Below, piece by piece: positions 1 to 8,916 of a stretch of DNA of 64,000 bases. Each line of letters begins with the position of its first letter. Position 1 is the first letter of the stretch. The notes below the pieces were generated by a model that was given only the letters and a program-made list of their open reading frames with translations, did no database searches and was not told the origin of the DNA. The stretch spans positions 1 through 64,000 of the forward strand of contig NZ_BBJJ01000021.1 in the NCBI RefSeq assembly GCF_000739815.1, given 5' to 3'. Source of the stretch: Paraburkholderia mimosarum LMG 23256 = NBRC 106338. Its GTDB lineage: Bacteria; Pseudomonadota; Gammaproteobacteria; Burkholderiales; Burkholderiaceae. Both the position numbers and the translations under genes were made by a program.

Positions 1-154
1 TGCGACCGTTCCGGTTGGATCCTCTCCTTTTACGCGAGCGCCCCGCAATGCCCACGGGCTGCCGCAACGGTGCTTCCGCCGCTCGCCAATGAACGGCCGA
101 CGCCGCCCGAGCCCGCTTACGGTCGAGCTCTGCCCCCGCGGCCCGGCGCAGCCG

Positions 155-563
155 TCACGCGCCAAGGCGCGCGCCGTACCGGATCCCTATCTCGACCAGC
201 TTCGAAACGTCGGGTGGCATCGCGGTGACTTCGCGATCGATCGTCGTGAACAGGTTCGCCGCCTGACTGGTGTGACTGGTAATTGACAGCATCTCAACAC
301 CGCCGGGGCCGCAGCGGAAGCTGTGAACCGTGCCGGCCGGAACATGAACGAACGAGCCCTTGGTCGCGACCGAGGTAATGCCGTCGTAAGTGATTTCGAC
401 GCTGCCGTCGATCACGTAGAATGATTCGTCCCAGTCATGGGCGTGCAGAGGCGGCCCGCTACCTTCCGGACCGTGCTGCAAGGAAGACCTCGTAGACTCG
501 CGTGGTCGCATGGTCGGCAAGGACCGTGACGTTTGCGGGTTTCTCGTTGCTTCCACTTCGACT
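155..563 (-). pseudogene. Cupin-domain protein, apparently frameshifted
   Basis: The downstream part is a clear small cupin: PLHAHDWDESFYVIDG supplies the H-x-H-x(4)-E metal motif and HVPAGTVHSF the second motif. In that frame the N-terminus is arginine/serine-rich nonsense. A neighbouring minus-strand frame, open from about 563 (GTG), reads VTVLADHATTRVYEVF and runs into the cupin if one T is removed from the gtcttcc stretch near 487-493, giving TRVYEV-SLQHGPEG. I therefore read it as one gene of about 136 codons broken by a +1 frameshift, unless this is a sequencing error. Its intact start would overlap nothing, as the permease stop at 576 lies just upstream. As the last gene of the importer operon it probably served the same substrate. 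The enzymatic role is unknown. Confidence 0.6.
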
Positions 564-575
564 GCACACACGCAA

Positions 576-1412
576 TTATCGCGTTGCTTGCGCCGCATTC
601 CTTCCGCGCAGCCACTCGAGCGCGAGCAGCAGACAGGTGGAGAACACGACCAAAATGGTCGCCAGCGCGGCGATCGTCGGGCTGATGTTCTCGCGAATGC
701 CCGTGAACATCTGACGCGGCAAGGTCGTCTGGTCCGCGCCCGCGAGGAACAACGTGACGACCACTTCATCGAACGAGGTTGCGAACGCGAACAACGCACC
801 CGAGATCACGCCCGGCGCGATCACGGGCAGCGTGATGCTGAAAAACGTCTTCACAGGGTTTGCGCCTAGCGACAGGCTCGCGCGCACGAGGTTGTAGTTG
901 AAGCCCTGCAGCGTGGCCGCGACGGTCGTCACGACGAAGGGCACACCCAGCGACGCATGCGCCATGATCAGCCCGATATAGGTATTGGCGAGGCCCAGCG
1001 GCGCAAAGAACAGGTACATGCCGACGCCGACCACCACCACGGGCACGATCATCGGCGAGATCAGGATCGCCATCAGCAGCGCCTTGCCTTTGAAGTTCGC
1101 CTTCGTGAGGCCGATCGCCGCAAGCGTGCCGAGCACTGTGGCCAGCACCGTGGCGGACGGCGCGACGATGAAGCTGTTCCTGGCGGCCATCCGCCATTCG
1201 TCGGAGGCGATCAGGTTCTGGTACCAGCGCAGCGACCAGCCCGGAATCGGATAGACGAGGAACGTGCTGGACGAAAACGACAGCGGCACGATAGCAAGGA
1301 CGGGCAGGATCAGATACAGCAGCGTCATCACGGCCATGCCGCGCAACACGAAATACCACACGCGCTCGATCGGCGACGTGTGCGGCGGAAACAGCGGTTC
1401 GGCGAATTTCAT
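576..1412 (-). CDS. Polyamine-type ABC transporter permease (PotC-like)
   Basis: Inner-membrane subunit of 278 residues, normal for PotC/YdcV-type permeases. It has an N-terminal membrane segment (MTLLYLILPVLAIVPLSF), about six hydrophobic helices, and the cytoplasmic coupling loop around SLGANPVKTFFSITLPVIAPG (EAA-like motif), which docks the ATPase. It follows the other permease by 20 bp, so the two form a heterodimeric pore. The family imports spermidine, putrescine or other cationic amines. The substrate here cannot be read from the sequence; the catabolic genes across the divergent promoter suggest an amine. Confident on family, not on ligand. Confidence 0.9.
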   Translation of the reverse strand: MKFAEPLFPPHTSPIERVWYFVLRGMAVMTLLYLILPVLAIVPLSFSSSTFLVYPIPGWSLRWYQNLIASDEWRMAARNSFIVAPSATVLATVLGTLAAIGLTKANFKGKALLMAILISPMIVPVVVVGVGMYLFFAPLGLANTYIGLIMAHASLGVPFVVTTVAATLQGFNYNLVRASLSLGANPVKTFFSITLPVIAPGVISGALFAFATSFDEVVVTLFLAGADQTTLPRQMFTGIRENISPTIAALATILVVFSTCLLLALEWLRGRNAAQATR

Positions 1413-1432
1413 TCAATAAGCTCCAAACGCGT

Positions 1433-2695
1433 TCAACCAAGACTCAGTGATGTACGCGTAAAACGCCCGTAGATGATGTACAGCATGATCGTCGCCGCGA
1501 GCAGCAGACCGCCGAGCGCGCACGCCATGCCCCAGTTGACCGTCACATTCGTGAAGTAAGCGACGTAATAGCTGATCATCTGGTCGTCGGGTCCGCCAAG
1601 GAGCGCCGGCGTGATGTAGTACCCGATCGCAAGGATGAACACGAGCAGCGCGCCCGCGCCGACGCCCGGCCAGGTCTGCGGCACATATACGTGCCAGAAC
1701 GCCGCGAACGGATGTGAGCCGAGCGAAAGCGCCGCGCTGTGATAGCTGGGCGGAATAGACTTCATCACGCTATACAGCGGCAAAATCATGAACGGCAGCA
1801 GAATGTGCGTCATCGAGATATAGACGCCGACCCGATTGAACAGCAACGCCAACGGGTCATGAATCAAACCGGTGCCGAGCAGCGCCTTGTTGACGAGCCC
1901 CTCTGTTTGCAGAATCACGATCCACGCGGCGACGCGCACGAGGATCGAGGTCCAGAAAGGAATCAGCACGAGGATCATCACGAGATTCGCGCGCCGTTCG
2001 CTCAGCGTCGAGATCCAGTAGGCAAGCGGGTAGCCGAGTAGCAACGCCAACGCCGTCACCGCAAAGCCGATCACGAAGGTGCGGCTGAGGACGGCGAGAT
2101 AGATCTGCTGATCGGGGTCGGTGGGAATGATGTGACCGAACGCATCCTGCTTGTGATCGAGCGCGGCGAGCAGGTAGAACTGCGAATACGTGCTGCCGTT
2201 CTTCGCGATTGCCTGCCAGTACTTCGCGTCGCCCCAGCGTTCGTCCACTTCGAGAATCTTTGCTTTGACCTGCGCGGGCGGCAGCGCGTGGCCCGCGTCG
2301 TCGTTCATCGGCATCGCGCGCGCCGTCTTCGCGACGAGCGAGCGATAACCGGGAATTTCCGTATTCAGACGCCGTGCAAGCGCGCCCATCGCTTCACCGT
2401 CGGCAACCGCCGTGAGATCGGTGGCGAGCGCAACATAGGTCCCGTCGGATGGCGGGGACTTGCGGTCCCAGTCGCGCAACGCCGTCACGGTATGCGGCAG
2501 CGCCGTCGCGATCTCGGGGTTCTGCACAGCGCGCGTGAGCAGCGCGCCGATCGGCAGGACGAAGATCAGCAGCAGAAAAATCGCGAGCGGCGCGATCAGC
2601 AGCAGCGCCATCGCGCGCTTCTTCGCTTCCGCAGCCTTCAGTTCGCGCTTGAGTTTGTTGGTCGACTCGGGGGCCGCGTCGGCGGCGATCGTCAT
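1433..2695 (-). CDS. Polyamine-type ABC transporter permease (PotB-like)
   Basis: Second pore subunit, 420 residues from the chosen ATG (MTIAADAAPE). ATGs at 2719 and 2803 are also in frame, but the upstream stretch is arginine-rich and unlike the family. One helix (LLLIAPLAIFLLLIFVLPIG) lies near the N-terminus. An insert of roughly 130 residues follows, predicted soluble and periplasmic (TAARAMP...KNGSTYSQFY). The rest is the six-helix permease core with the coupling loop AALSLGSHPFAAFWHVYVPQ. The long periplasmic insert makes it larger than E. coli PotB (about 285 residues) and is typical of a PotB subfamily in proteobacteria. Confidence 0.88.
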   Translation of the reverse strand: MTIAADAAPESTNKLKRELKAAEAKKRAMALLLIAPLAIFLLLIFVLPIGALLTRAVQNPEIATALPHTVTALRDWDRKSPPSDGTYVALATDLTAVADGEAMGALARRLNTEIPGYRSLVAKTARAMPMNDDAGHALPPAQVKAKILEVDERWGDAKYWQAIAKNGSTYSQFYLLAALDHKQDAFGHIIPTDPDQQIYLAVLSRTFVIGFAVTALALLLGYPLAYWISTLSERRANLVMILVLIPFWTSILVRVAAWIVILQTEGLVNKALLGTGLIHDPLALLFNRVGVYISMTHILLPFMILPLYSVMKSIPPSYHSAALSLGSHPFAAFWHVYVPQTWPGVGAGALLVFILAIGYYITPALLGGPDDQMISYYVAYFTNVTVNWGMACALGGLLLAATIMLYIIYGRFTRTSLSLG

Positions 2696-2827
2696 CGTTG
2701 TCACATCTGTCCCCTGCATTTTGTCCCAACCGCGCGCCGCGTTGAAATGAACGCGCGGGGCTGCACCTCGCTGATGTGGCCTCGTTCCAGAGGCCACACC
2801 CATTCAGCCTTCGTCGTCGCGTCGCAC

Positions 2828-3874
2828 TTACTTCGATGCCCACGACGCGAAGCGTTGTTCGAGTTCATCGCCGTGGTCGGTCCAGAAGGTGATGTCCATT
2901 TTCAACGCGTTGGTCGCATTCGCTGGCGAGTTGGGCAGCTTCACGAGCGTCTTTGCATCGAGCGACTTGATGGCGGCCTGATTCACCGGCCCGTACGCGA
3001 TGGTCCTGGCGAAATCACCCTGTGGTTTTGACGACAGCGTAAATGCGATAAATTTTTCCGCCAGTTCCCTGTTCGGGGCACCCTTCGGAATTGCCCACCA
3101 TTCGACATCGAAAATGTTGCCGTTCCACACGACTTTCAGGTTCTTGCCTTCTTTCTGCGCTGCGTCGATACGTCCGTTGTACACCGTCGACATTGCCACA
3201 TCACCTGCGACGAGGAACTGCGGCGGCTGCGCACCGGCTTCCCACCACTGGATGTTCGGCTTCAGTTCGGCGAGCTTTCTGAACGCGCGATCCTGGCCTT
3301 CCTTTGATGCGAGCACCTTGTAAACATCTTTCGGCGCGACACCGTCAGCCATCAGTGCAATTTCCAGGTTGTAGTGCGCACCCTTGCGCATGCCCCGCTT
3401 GCCAGGGAATTTCTTCACGTCCCAGAAGTCGGCCCAGCCCGCCGGCGCCGTCTTCAATTTGTCACCGTTGTAAGCAAGTGCGGTTGACCAGACAAACATG
3501 CCAGCGGCGCAGGTCTGCCTCGCATACGGCATCAGGTCACCGCTCTTCGCGATCTTCGACCAGTCGAGTTTTTCATACAAACCTTCATCACAGCCGCGGC
3601 CAACATCGCCTGTTTCGGTTTCGACGACGTCCCACGTGACGCGCTTTGCTTCGACCATCGTCTTGATCTTGGCGAGTTCCATGTTGTATTCAACTGGAAC
3701 GATCTTTGTGCCGGTCTGAGCTTCAAACGGATGGTAAAAGGCGGTCTTCTGGGCATCGCCGTTCGCGCCTCCGGCGTTGGCGACCGTGAGTTCGGCTGCA
3801 CCGGCCTGGACTGTTGCCAGCGAGAGCGCTAGCGCGGCAATGGTTGGAAAATTTGTCTTCCCGATCTTTCTCAT
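2828..3874 (-). CDS. ABC transporter periplasmic substrate-binding protein (PotD-like)
   Basis: Periplasmic solute receptor of 348 residues. A Sec signal peptide spans residues 1-27 (positive start MRKIGKTNF, hydrophobic core, AGAAEL cleavage region). The mature part is a type II binding fold of the PotD/SBP_bac_8 group: TVANAGGANGDAQKTAF, WDVVETETGDVGRGCDEG, WAIPKGAPN. A good ribosome site (gaggag) precedes the ATG at 3874. It lies between the ATPase and the permeases, the usual order of polyamine-type operons. The acidic ligand-binding residues of PotD cannot be assigned without an alignment, so the ligand is left open. Confidence 0.9.
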   Translation of the reverse strand: MRKIGKTNFPTIAALALSLATVQAGAAELTVANAGGANGDAQKTAFYHPFEAQTGTKIVPVEYNMELAKIKTMVEAKRVTWDVVETETGDVGRGCDEGLYEKLDWSKIAKSGDLMPYARQTCAAGMFVWSTALAYNGDKLKTAPAGWADFWDVKKFPGKRGMRKGAHYNLEIALMADGVAPKDVYKVLASKEGQDRAFRKLAELKPNIQWWEAGAQPPQFLVAGDVAMSTVYNGRIDAAQKEGKNLKVVWNGNIFDVEWWAIPKGAPNRELAEKFIAFTLSSKPQGDFARTIAYGPVNQAAIKSLDAKTLVKLPNSPANATNALKMDITFWTDHGDELEQRFASWASK

Positions 3875-3936
3875 GGCGTGCTCTTCTCCTCGGTGGTGAT
3901 ATGTCGCGTTCAGTCAGAACGTTGTTGCGATGGAAT

Positions 3937-5031
3937 TCATGCAAAGACGCGCAGGTGCTCGGGTTTGAATTCGAGCGCGACGGGCACGCCGGGCGCAAAG
4001 GTTTCGAGTGCTTCCGTGCCGAGCGGCACCTTGACGAAGCACTCGTCCTGTTCCGGCAACCCGCAGCGCATGCGCACGTGGTCGCCAAAATAGATGAGAC
4101 CGCGTGCGCGAGCCGCCAGCGCGTTCCCGCGCGACTTCGACGCGCCCGCCGTGAGTTGCATGCGCTCGGGCCGGATGCACGCGACGGCTGGCGTACCCGC
4201 CTTTGCACGACCCATGTGACGCCCGACGAGCCGCGTGCCGTCGGGTAGGTGAAACTGGCAGTAATCGCCATCGACATTCGCGATCGTGCCGCGTAGGCGG
4301 TTGCTGTCGCCGATGAAGTTCGCGACGAACTCGTTGCATGGCGACTCATAGAGACTGTCGACGGTATCGAGCTGCTGCACGATGCCCTTATCGAACACGG
4401 CGACGCGATCGGACATCGTCAGCGCTTCGCCCTGGTCGTGCGTCACGTAGACGAACGTGACGCCGAGTTTCTCGTGCAGCGATTTGAGTTCGTATTGCAT
4501 GTGCTCGCGCAACTGTTTGTCGAGCGCGCCGAGTGGCTCGTCCATCAACACGAGCTTGGGCTCGAACACGAGCGCGCGAGCCAGCGCAATGCGCTGCTGC
4601 TGGCCGCCCGACAGTTGCGCCGGATAGCGCTGTGCGAAGCCCTCCATGCGCACCATTTTCAACGCGTTGCTCACGCGATACGCGTGTTCGTCGGCGGCAA
4701 CCTTGCGCACGGTCAGCGGATACCCAACGTTCTGCTCAACCGTGAGATGCGGGAACAGCGCATAGTTCTGAAACACCATGCCGATATTGCGCTTGTGCGG
4801 CGGCACGATGTTCAGTAGCTGGCCGTCGAGCCAGATCTCGCCTCCCGTCGGGAACTCGAAGCCCGCAAGCATCATCAGGCAGGTTGTCTTGCCGGAGCCC
4901 GACGGTCCGAGCAACGTCAGGAATTCGCCCCGATAGATGTCGAGATCGAGTTGCTTGACGACGAGCGTTTCGCCGTCATAGGTCTTGCGCACGCCGCGAA
5001 AACTTACAAGAACACTGTCAGTCTGGCTCAT
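3937..5031 (-). CDS. Polyamine-type ABC transporter ATP-binding protein (PotA-like)
   Basis: Cytoplasmic ATPase of 364 residues that powers the importer. Walker A is GPSGSGKT (residues 42-49), the ABC signature LSGGQQQR is followed by Walker B LVLMDEPLGALD and the H-loop VTHDQGEAL. A C-terminal TOBE-type regulatory domain fills the last ~120 residues (TIANVDGDYCQFHLPDGTRL onwards). I start at MSQTDS; 20 further in-frame codons upstream do not resemble the family. First gene of the five-gene minus-strand operon, so its promoter lies in the interval shared with the XRE regulator. Confidence 0.92.
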   Translation of the reverse strand: MSQTDSVLVSFRGVRKTYDGETLVVKQLDLDIYRGEFLTLLGPSGSGKTTCLMMLAGFEFPTGGEIWLDGQLLNIVPPHKRNIGMVFQNYALFPHLTVEQNVGYPLTVRKVAADEHAYRVSNALKMVRMEGFAQRYPAQLSGGQQQRIALARALVFEPKLVLMDEPLGALDKQLREHMQYELKSLHEKLGVTFVYVTHDQGEALTMSDRVAVFDKGIVQQLDTVDSLYESPCNEFVANFIGDSNRLRGTIANVDGDYCQFHLPDGTRLVGRHMGRAKAGTPAVACIRPERMQLTAGASKSRGNALAARARGLIYFGDHVRMRCGLPEQDECFVKVPLGTEALETFAPGVPVALEFKPEHLRVFA

Positions 5032-5516
5032 TGATTGGTTGTCCAAAATAAGTGGTCTGTGCTGGACCGCGATGGGTGTCCTGCCTGTCACGTACTGGAT
5101 GAAGCATCGCCCTTTTCGATGAGGAGCCGATTGTTCGGTGCCTCTTTTTCGAACTTCGCCGCATCGCGAGTCACGTCACGACCGATTCCTGATCGGATGC
5201 AACACAGCGTTCAGAAGTCGAAATCGCCGCGCCCAGCGAAAAAGGGTCATCGAGGCCGAGTTGACAGTCGTTGATCTCGTCGTCCGTCGAGGCAAATGTA
5301 CATCAAACGATTTTTTCCAGGGTAAAAAAAGTGGTCAGCATTTTTACTTATAGTTTAGAAGTCCGGCGGTCTGTGCAACAATGACGATTGCCTGGTATCG
5401 ACGGGCACAGGGTTGTCCGGCCGGCCTTGCCACGTCACCAAGGGCAGGCGCAGACCCTGTCCGGACAGCTTTTTGTGTCCTCCTGTATCGAATGGTCGAA
5501 GGGAGCGATCAATCGT
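5032..5516. promoter_or_regulatory. Divergent promoter region of importer operon and XRE regulator
   Basis: This 485-bp stretch carries no convincing gene. It separates the minus-strand importer operon from the plus-strand regulator, and its right half becomes A/T-rich (about 5305-5360), as expected for promoters in GC-rich DNA. It holds the candidate operator at 5322-5347, described separately. Confidence 0.6.
5322..5347. promoter_or_regulatory. Candidate operator, GTAAAAAAA-N10-TTTTTAC
   Basis: An inverted repeat with GTAAAAA at one end and TTTTTAC at the other, 26 bp overall. A very similar 25-bp element lies at 6389-6413 upstream of the EutQ-like gene. Both flank the XRE-cupin gene, so it is the natural candidate to bind them. 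Binding is inference. Confidence 0.45.
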
Positions 5517-6140
5517 ATGACCTATCAGAAGAAAACTCGCGCGATTCCGTCTTCATCTCCCGATGAGGTCGAAAATACGGCGGCAACACCTGTCCTTGGT
5601 GACAGGATCCGCGGCTTGCGCAAACGTCGTCAGATGACGCTCATGCAGTTGGCCGACAGCACCAATCTGTCGGCGGGCTATATCAGCCAGCTGGAACGCA
5701 ACCTTGCTTCGCCGTCGATCGCGGCGTTGGTCAACGTAGCGAAGGCCCTTGGTGTGACCGTGCAGTGGTTTTTTTCAGGCAACACGCCTGTTCCCGCCGC
5801 CGAGGAGGGCTTTGTCGTGCGCCGCGGCAACCGCCTGCAGATGCGGTATGAGCAGGGCGTAGTGGACGAGTTGCTGACGGCCCGGATGGACATGCAGCTG
5901 GAGATGCTGCATGTGCGCATTCCCCCCGGCGCGGAAAGCCCGAAGAGTTACTCTCACGAGGGAGATGAAGTCGCGTACGTGCAAACCGGGCAGCTGGAAA
6001 TCTGGATTGGCGACGACAGGCATTTCCTGCTCAGCGAAGGCGACAGTGTCGCCTTTTCGTCCCAGCTTGCACACCGTTACCGCAATCCCGGTGTCGTGGA
6101 GACCGTGATCATCTGGGCGATCTCGCCACCGAGTTACTGA
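5517..6140 (+). CDS. XRE-family regulator with C-terminal cupin (PuuR-like architecture)
   Basis: DNA-binding regulator of 207 residues. The N-terminal helix-turn-helix is at about residues 27-80 (LGDRIRGLRKRRQMTLMQLA, then LSAGYISQLERNLASPSIAA), followed by a linker and a cupin sensor domain from about residue 130 (YSHEGDEVAYVQTGQLEIWI). Proteins of this layout control amine and polyamine uptake and catabolism, the cupin binding the inducer. I chose the ATG at 5517 because gaaggga precedes it and the HTH then begins at the usual distance; the frame stays open upstream to 5388. It sits between the importer operon and the EutQ/oxidoreductase genes and probably controls both through the paired A/T-rich sites. 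Confidence 0.88.
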   Translation: MTYQKKTRAIPSSSPDEVENTAATPVLGDRIRGLRKRRQMTLMQLADSTNLSAGYISQLERNLASPSIAALVNVAKALGVTVQWFFSGNTPVPAAEEGFVVRRGNRLQMRYEQGVVDELLTARMDMQLEMLHVRIPPGAESPKSYSHEGDEVAYVQTGQLEIWIGDDRHFLLSEGDSVAFSSQLAHRYRNPGVVETVIIWAISPPSY

Positions 6141-6499
6141 CGCTCCACGCAACCCGCCCAACAGGGCTTCCTGCCATCGCCCGCCGCCCCGGCGGGTCAG
6201 ATCCGGACCGGGCAGCGGCCGTCCGTCGTCGCGTCGTACGCCTCCCTCGCTCACATTGCTGGACCGTCTGGCCGCCGGGGCGGCCAGACCCTCATCGCGC
6301 CCAGCCCTCTGCTGCCATTGCGCCAGATTACCTCTAAGCCGATTCAACGCGAGCCCATGGTGTCACGCGACCCGGGGAATACTACCTAGTAAAAAAACAT
6401 TGTTTTTTTTTACTCATGGATAAAAAATGCTCGTGACCCTCCGGATCGTGAGCGATTGGTCGGGACGACTCGTAACAGCACAAAGTGGATGAGGAACCC
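6141..6499. promoter_or_regulatory. Intergenic region between XRE regulator and EutQ-like gene
   Basis: No gene is supported here. Features seen are an 11-bp perfect stem at 6266-6289 (GTCTGGCCGCC paired with GGCGGCCAGAC, tiny loop), which could stop transcription of the regulator although no T-run follows, and the A/T-rich palindrome at 6388-6414 just ahead of the next gene. Confidence 0.5.
6388..6414. promoter_or_regulatory. Candidate operator, AGTAAAAAAACA...TTTTTTTTTACT
   Basis: A 27-bp near-palindrome of seven A and nine T residues closed by AGT/ACT ends, about 85 bp upstream of the EutQ-like start. It shares its GTAAAAA/TTTTTAC ends and overall length with 5322-5347. Confidence 0.45.
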
Positions 6500-6853
6500 A
6501 TGCCTGAAGTCATTCAGTTCAAGCACGACAGGGTGGCGTTTGAGCCATACGGCGACCACGAGACCGGATCGGCTTCGATTGCCCGATTGATTGGTCCGCA
6601 GCATAGCCGCACGATGGGGGCGGGCGTGGCACGCTTCGACAATGTCTCGATCGAATGGACCGTGCTCTATGACGAGTTGATCGTCGTGCTGGAGGGCGTG
6701 TTCAGGCTTCGGGTCGCCGATAAAGTTTTCGAAGCAATGTCCGGAGAAATCATCTGGATTCCAGAAAATACGCCGCTTCGCTACGAAGGGGAGGGCGCAA
6801 CCGTGTTCTATGCGCTTGCGCCCGTTGACTGGCAGGAGCGGCAGGCGACGTGA
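6500..6853 (+). CDS. EutQ-like cupin protein
   Basis: Small cytoplasmic cupin of 117 residues resembling the cupin of ethanolamine-utilisation protein EutQ: ELIVVLEGVFRLRVADKVFEA is the central barrel and GEIIWIPENTPLRYEGEGATVFY the second motif. Start ATG at 6500 (MPEVIQF); an in-frame ATG at 6485 would add five residues. EutQ-like cupins recur beside amine and polyamine degradation genes, but their reaction outside ethanolamine metabolism is not settled. It is 70 bp ahead of the oxidoreductase and probably co-transcribed with it from the A/T-rich promoter region. Confidence 0.8.
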   Translation: MPEVIQFKHDRVAFEPYGDHETGSASIARLIGPQHSRTMGAGVARFDNVSIEWTVLYDELIVVLEGVFRLRVADKVFEAMSGEIIWIPENTPLRYEGEGATVFYALAPVDWQERQAT

Positions 6854-6923
6854 CGCGTGTTCGCCGGTACTTGCTTTGAATACTTTCCTTTCGAACGACC
6901 AGATTACCTGACCTCACCTCCCC

Positions 6924-8906
6924 ATGAGCGCGACCCTGTTCCCGAAGTTGTTCTCGCCACTGCAGATCCGAGGCGCGACGCTGAAAAACCGGATCATGTC
7001 CACTGGACACGACACAACGATGCCGACCGATGGGCGAATCAACGACGCCCTCGTCGCATACCACGAGGCTCGGGCGCGCGGCGGCGCGGGCCTCATCGTG
7101 ATGCAGGTGGCAGGCGTGCACGAGACGGCCCGCTATACATCGCATCTGCTCATGGCCACGGACGACGACTGCATTCCCGGATACCGGCGCCTTGCCGATG
7201 CCGTCCACGCCCACGGCTGCCGGCTGTTCACGCAACTCTTCCATCCCGGGCGTGAACTGATGGAGTCGGCAGACGGCCTGCTCGCGGTGGCTTATGCGCC
7301 ATCGAGCACACCGAACGAGCGGTTTCATGTGATGCCGCGCGCGCTTACGCACGAGATGATCGGCGAGATCGTCCGGGGATACGGCGACGCGGCGCGCCGC
7401 ATGAACGAAGCAGGACTCGACGGCGTGGAATTCGTCGCGAGCCACGGTTATCTGCCTTCGCAATTTCTTAACCCGCGGGTCAACCGCCGGACGGATGAAT
7501 ATGGCGGCAGCCTCGACAATCGCCTGCGCTTTCTGCGCGAGGTGCTTGCCGAGATGCGTCGGCAAACGTCAGACTCGTTCGTGATCGGCATGCGCATCAG
7601 CGCGGGCGAGCGCGACGCAGAGGGGCTTACGGACGAAGACGCGCTCGAGGCCTGTGCCCGGCTCGAACGGGAACTGGACTACGTGAACATCATCGCGGGC
7701 ACCTCCGCTTCACTTGGCGGCGCCATTCACATCGTGCCACCGATGTCGTTCAACAACGCCTACGTCGCGCCCGACTCGAAGGCGTTCAAAGAGCGCCTCG
7801 CCATTCCGGTATTCGTCGGCGGGCGTATCAATCAGCCGCATGAGGCCGAAGCTGTCATCGTGAACGGTCAGGCCGACGTGTGCGGGATGACGCGCGCGCT
7901 GATCTGTGACCCATTGATGCCGGCCAAAGCGCAGGCGGGCAGGACCGACGACATTCGGGCATGTATCGCATGCAATCAGGCTTGTATTGGGCACTTCCAT
8001 CGTGGCTATCCGATTTCGTGCATTCAGCACCCGGAGACAGGGCGGGAATTGACCTACGGGGAGATGCGACCCGCCGCGCAGCGCCGGAAGGTCATGGTCG
8101 TCGGCGGCGGCCCGGCTGGCATGAAGGCGGCGGCCACCGCGGCGCAGCGGGGCCATGACGTGACGCTCTATGAGGCGGCCAGCCAGCCGGGCGGCCAGGC
8201 ACTGCTCGCGCAGTTGCTGCCGCGTCGCAGCGAATTCGGCGGGATCGTCACGAATCTGACGCGTGAACTCGAACTGTCGGGAGCGCGCGTGGTCACGAAT
8301 ACGCGCGTCGACGAGACGCTGATCCGGTCCGGGAAGCCCGACGTGATCATCCTCGCGACGGGCGCAAAGCCCTATGTGCCCGAGTTCGAACATGGGGGTG
8401 GCATTCAGGTCGTCGATGCCTGGCAGATCCTGCGGGGCGAGGTCAAGGTCGGCCATCGTGCTTTGGTGGTGGACTGGCGCTGTGACTGGATCGGACCCGG
8501 CATCGCCGAAATGCTGACGCGCGCAGGGTCGGACGTGCAGCTCGCCGTCAATGGCACCCATGCGGGCGAGACTCTGCCGCTGTATGTGCGTGACAACGTG
8601 GCAGCCGGACTCCATCGCCAACGGATCACGGTTATTCCGTATGCACGACTCTATGGCTGTGACGGCGACACCGTATTCATGCAACACACAACCAGCGATG
8701 AGGCGATCATTTTCGACAATATCGATACGCTCGTGCTATGCCATGGCCATCAACCCGACAACACACTCGAGACCGCATTGCGGTCGTGGATCGATGCAGA
8801 ACGGGATGCGTCGCCTATGGAACTGATTGCGATTGGTGATTGCATGGCGCCTCGTACCGCCGAAGAGGCCGTCTATGAAGGCCTGAGGGCCGCGTGGCAA
8901 ATTTAG
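6924..8906 (+). CDS. NADH:flavin oxidoreductase, TMADH/DgcA-type (FMN, 4Fe-4S, FAD)
   Basis: 660-residue multidomain enzyme of the trimethylamine dehydrogenase / 2,4-dienoyl-CoA reductase family. Residues 1-335 form the FMN-binding TIM barrel (LFSPLQIRGATLKNRI; HGYLPSQFLNPRVNRRTDEY). C347, C350, C354 and C366 form the 4Fe-4S cluster site (CIACNQAC, then SC). A second nucleotide-binding domain starts at GGGPAG (394-399). Relatives such as DgcA, Stc2 and HpbB demethylate dimethylglycine or proline betaine and pass electrons to an electron-transfer flavoprotein. Here the etfBA pair that should follow is reduced to a fragment, so an external acceptor would be needed. The substrate is probably an N-methylated amine. 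Confidence 0.85.
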   Translation: MSATLFPKLFSPLQIRGATLKNRIMSTGHDTTMPTDGRINDALVAYHEARARGGAGLIVMQVAGVHETARYTSHLLMATDDDCIPGYRRLADAVHAHGCRLFTQLFHPGRELMESADGLLAVAYAPSSTPNERFHVMPRALTHEMIGEIVRGYGDAARRMNEAGLDGVEFVASHGYLPSQFLNPRVNRRTDEYGGSLDNRLRFLREVLAEMRRQTSDSFVIGMRISAGERDAEGLTDEDALEACARLERELDYVNIIAGTSASLGGAIHIVPPMSFNNAYVAPDSKAFKERLAIPVFVGGRINQPHEAEAVIVNGQADVCGMTRALICDPLMPAKAQAGRTDDIRACIACNQACIGHFHRGYPISCIQHPETGRELTYGEMRPAAQRRKVMVVGGGPAGMKAAATAAQRGHDVTLYEAASQPGGQALLAQLLPRRSEFGGIVTNLTRELELSGARVVTNTRVDETLIRSGKPDVIILATGAKPYVPEFEHGGGIQVVDAWQILRGEVKVGHRALVVDWRCDWIGPGIAEMLTRAGSDVQLAVNGTHAGETLPLYVRDNVAAGLHRQRITVIPYARLYGCDGDTVFMQHTTSDEAIIFDNIDTLVLCHGHQPDNTLETALRSWIDAERDASPMELIAIGDCMAPRTAEEAVYEGLRAAWQI

Positions 8907-8916
8907 GAAAGTAAAG

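Noticed and set aside
6266..6289. Strong hairpin as a Rho-independent terminator of the XRE gene
   Set aside because: The stem is perfect but no T-run follows, so I list it only as a structure within the intergenic entry.
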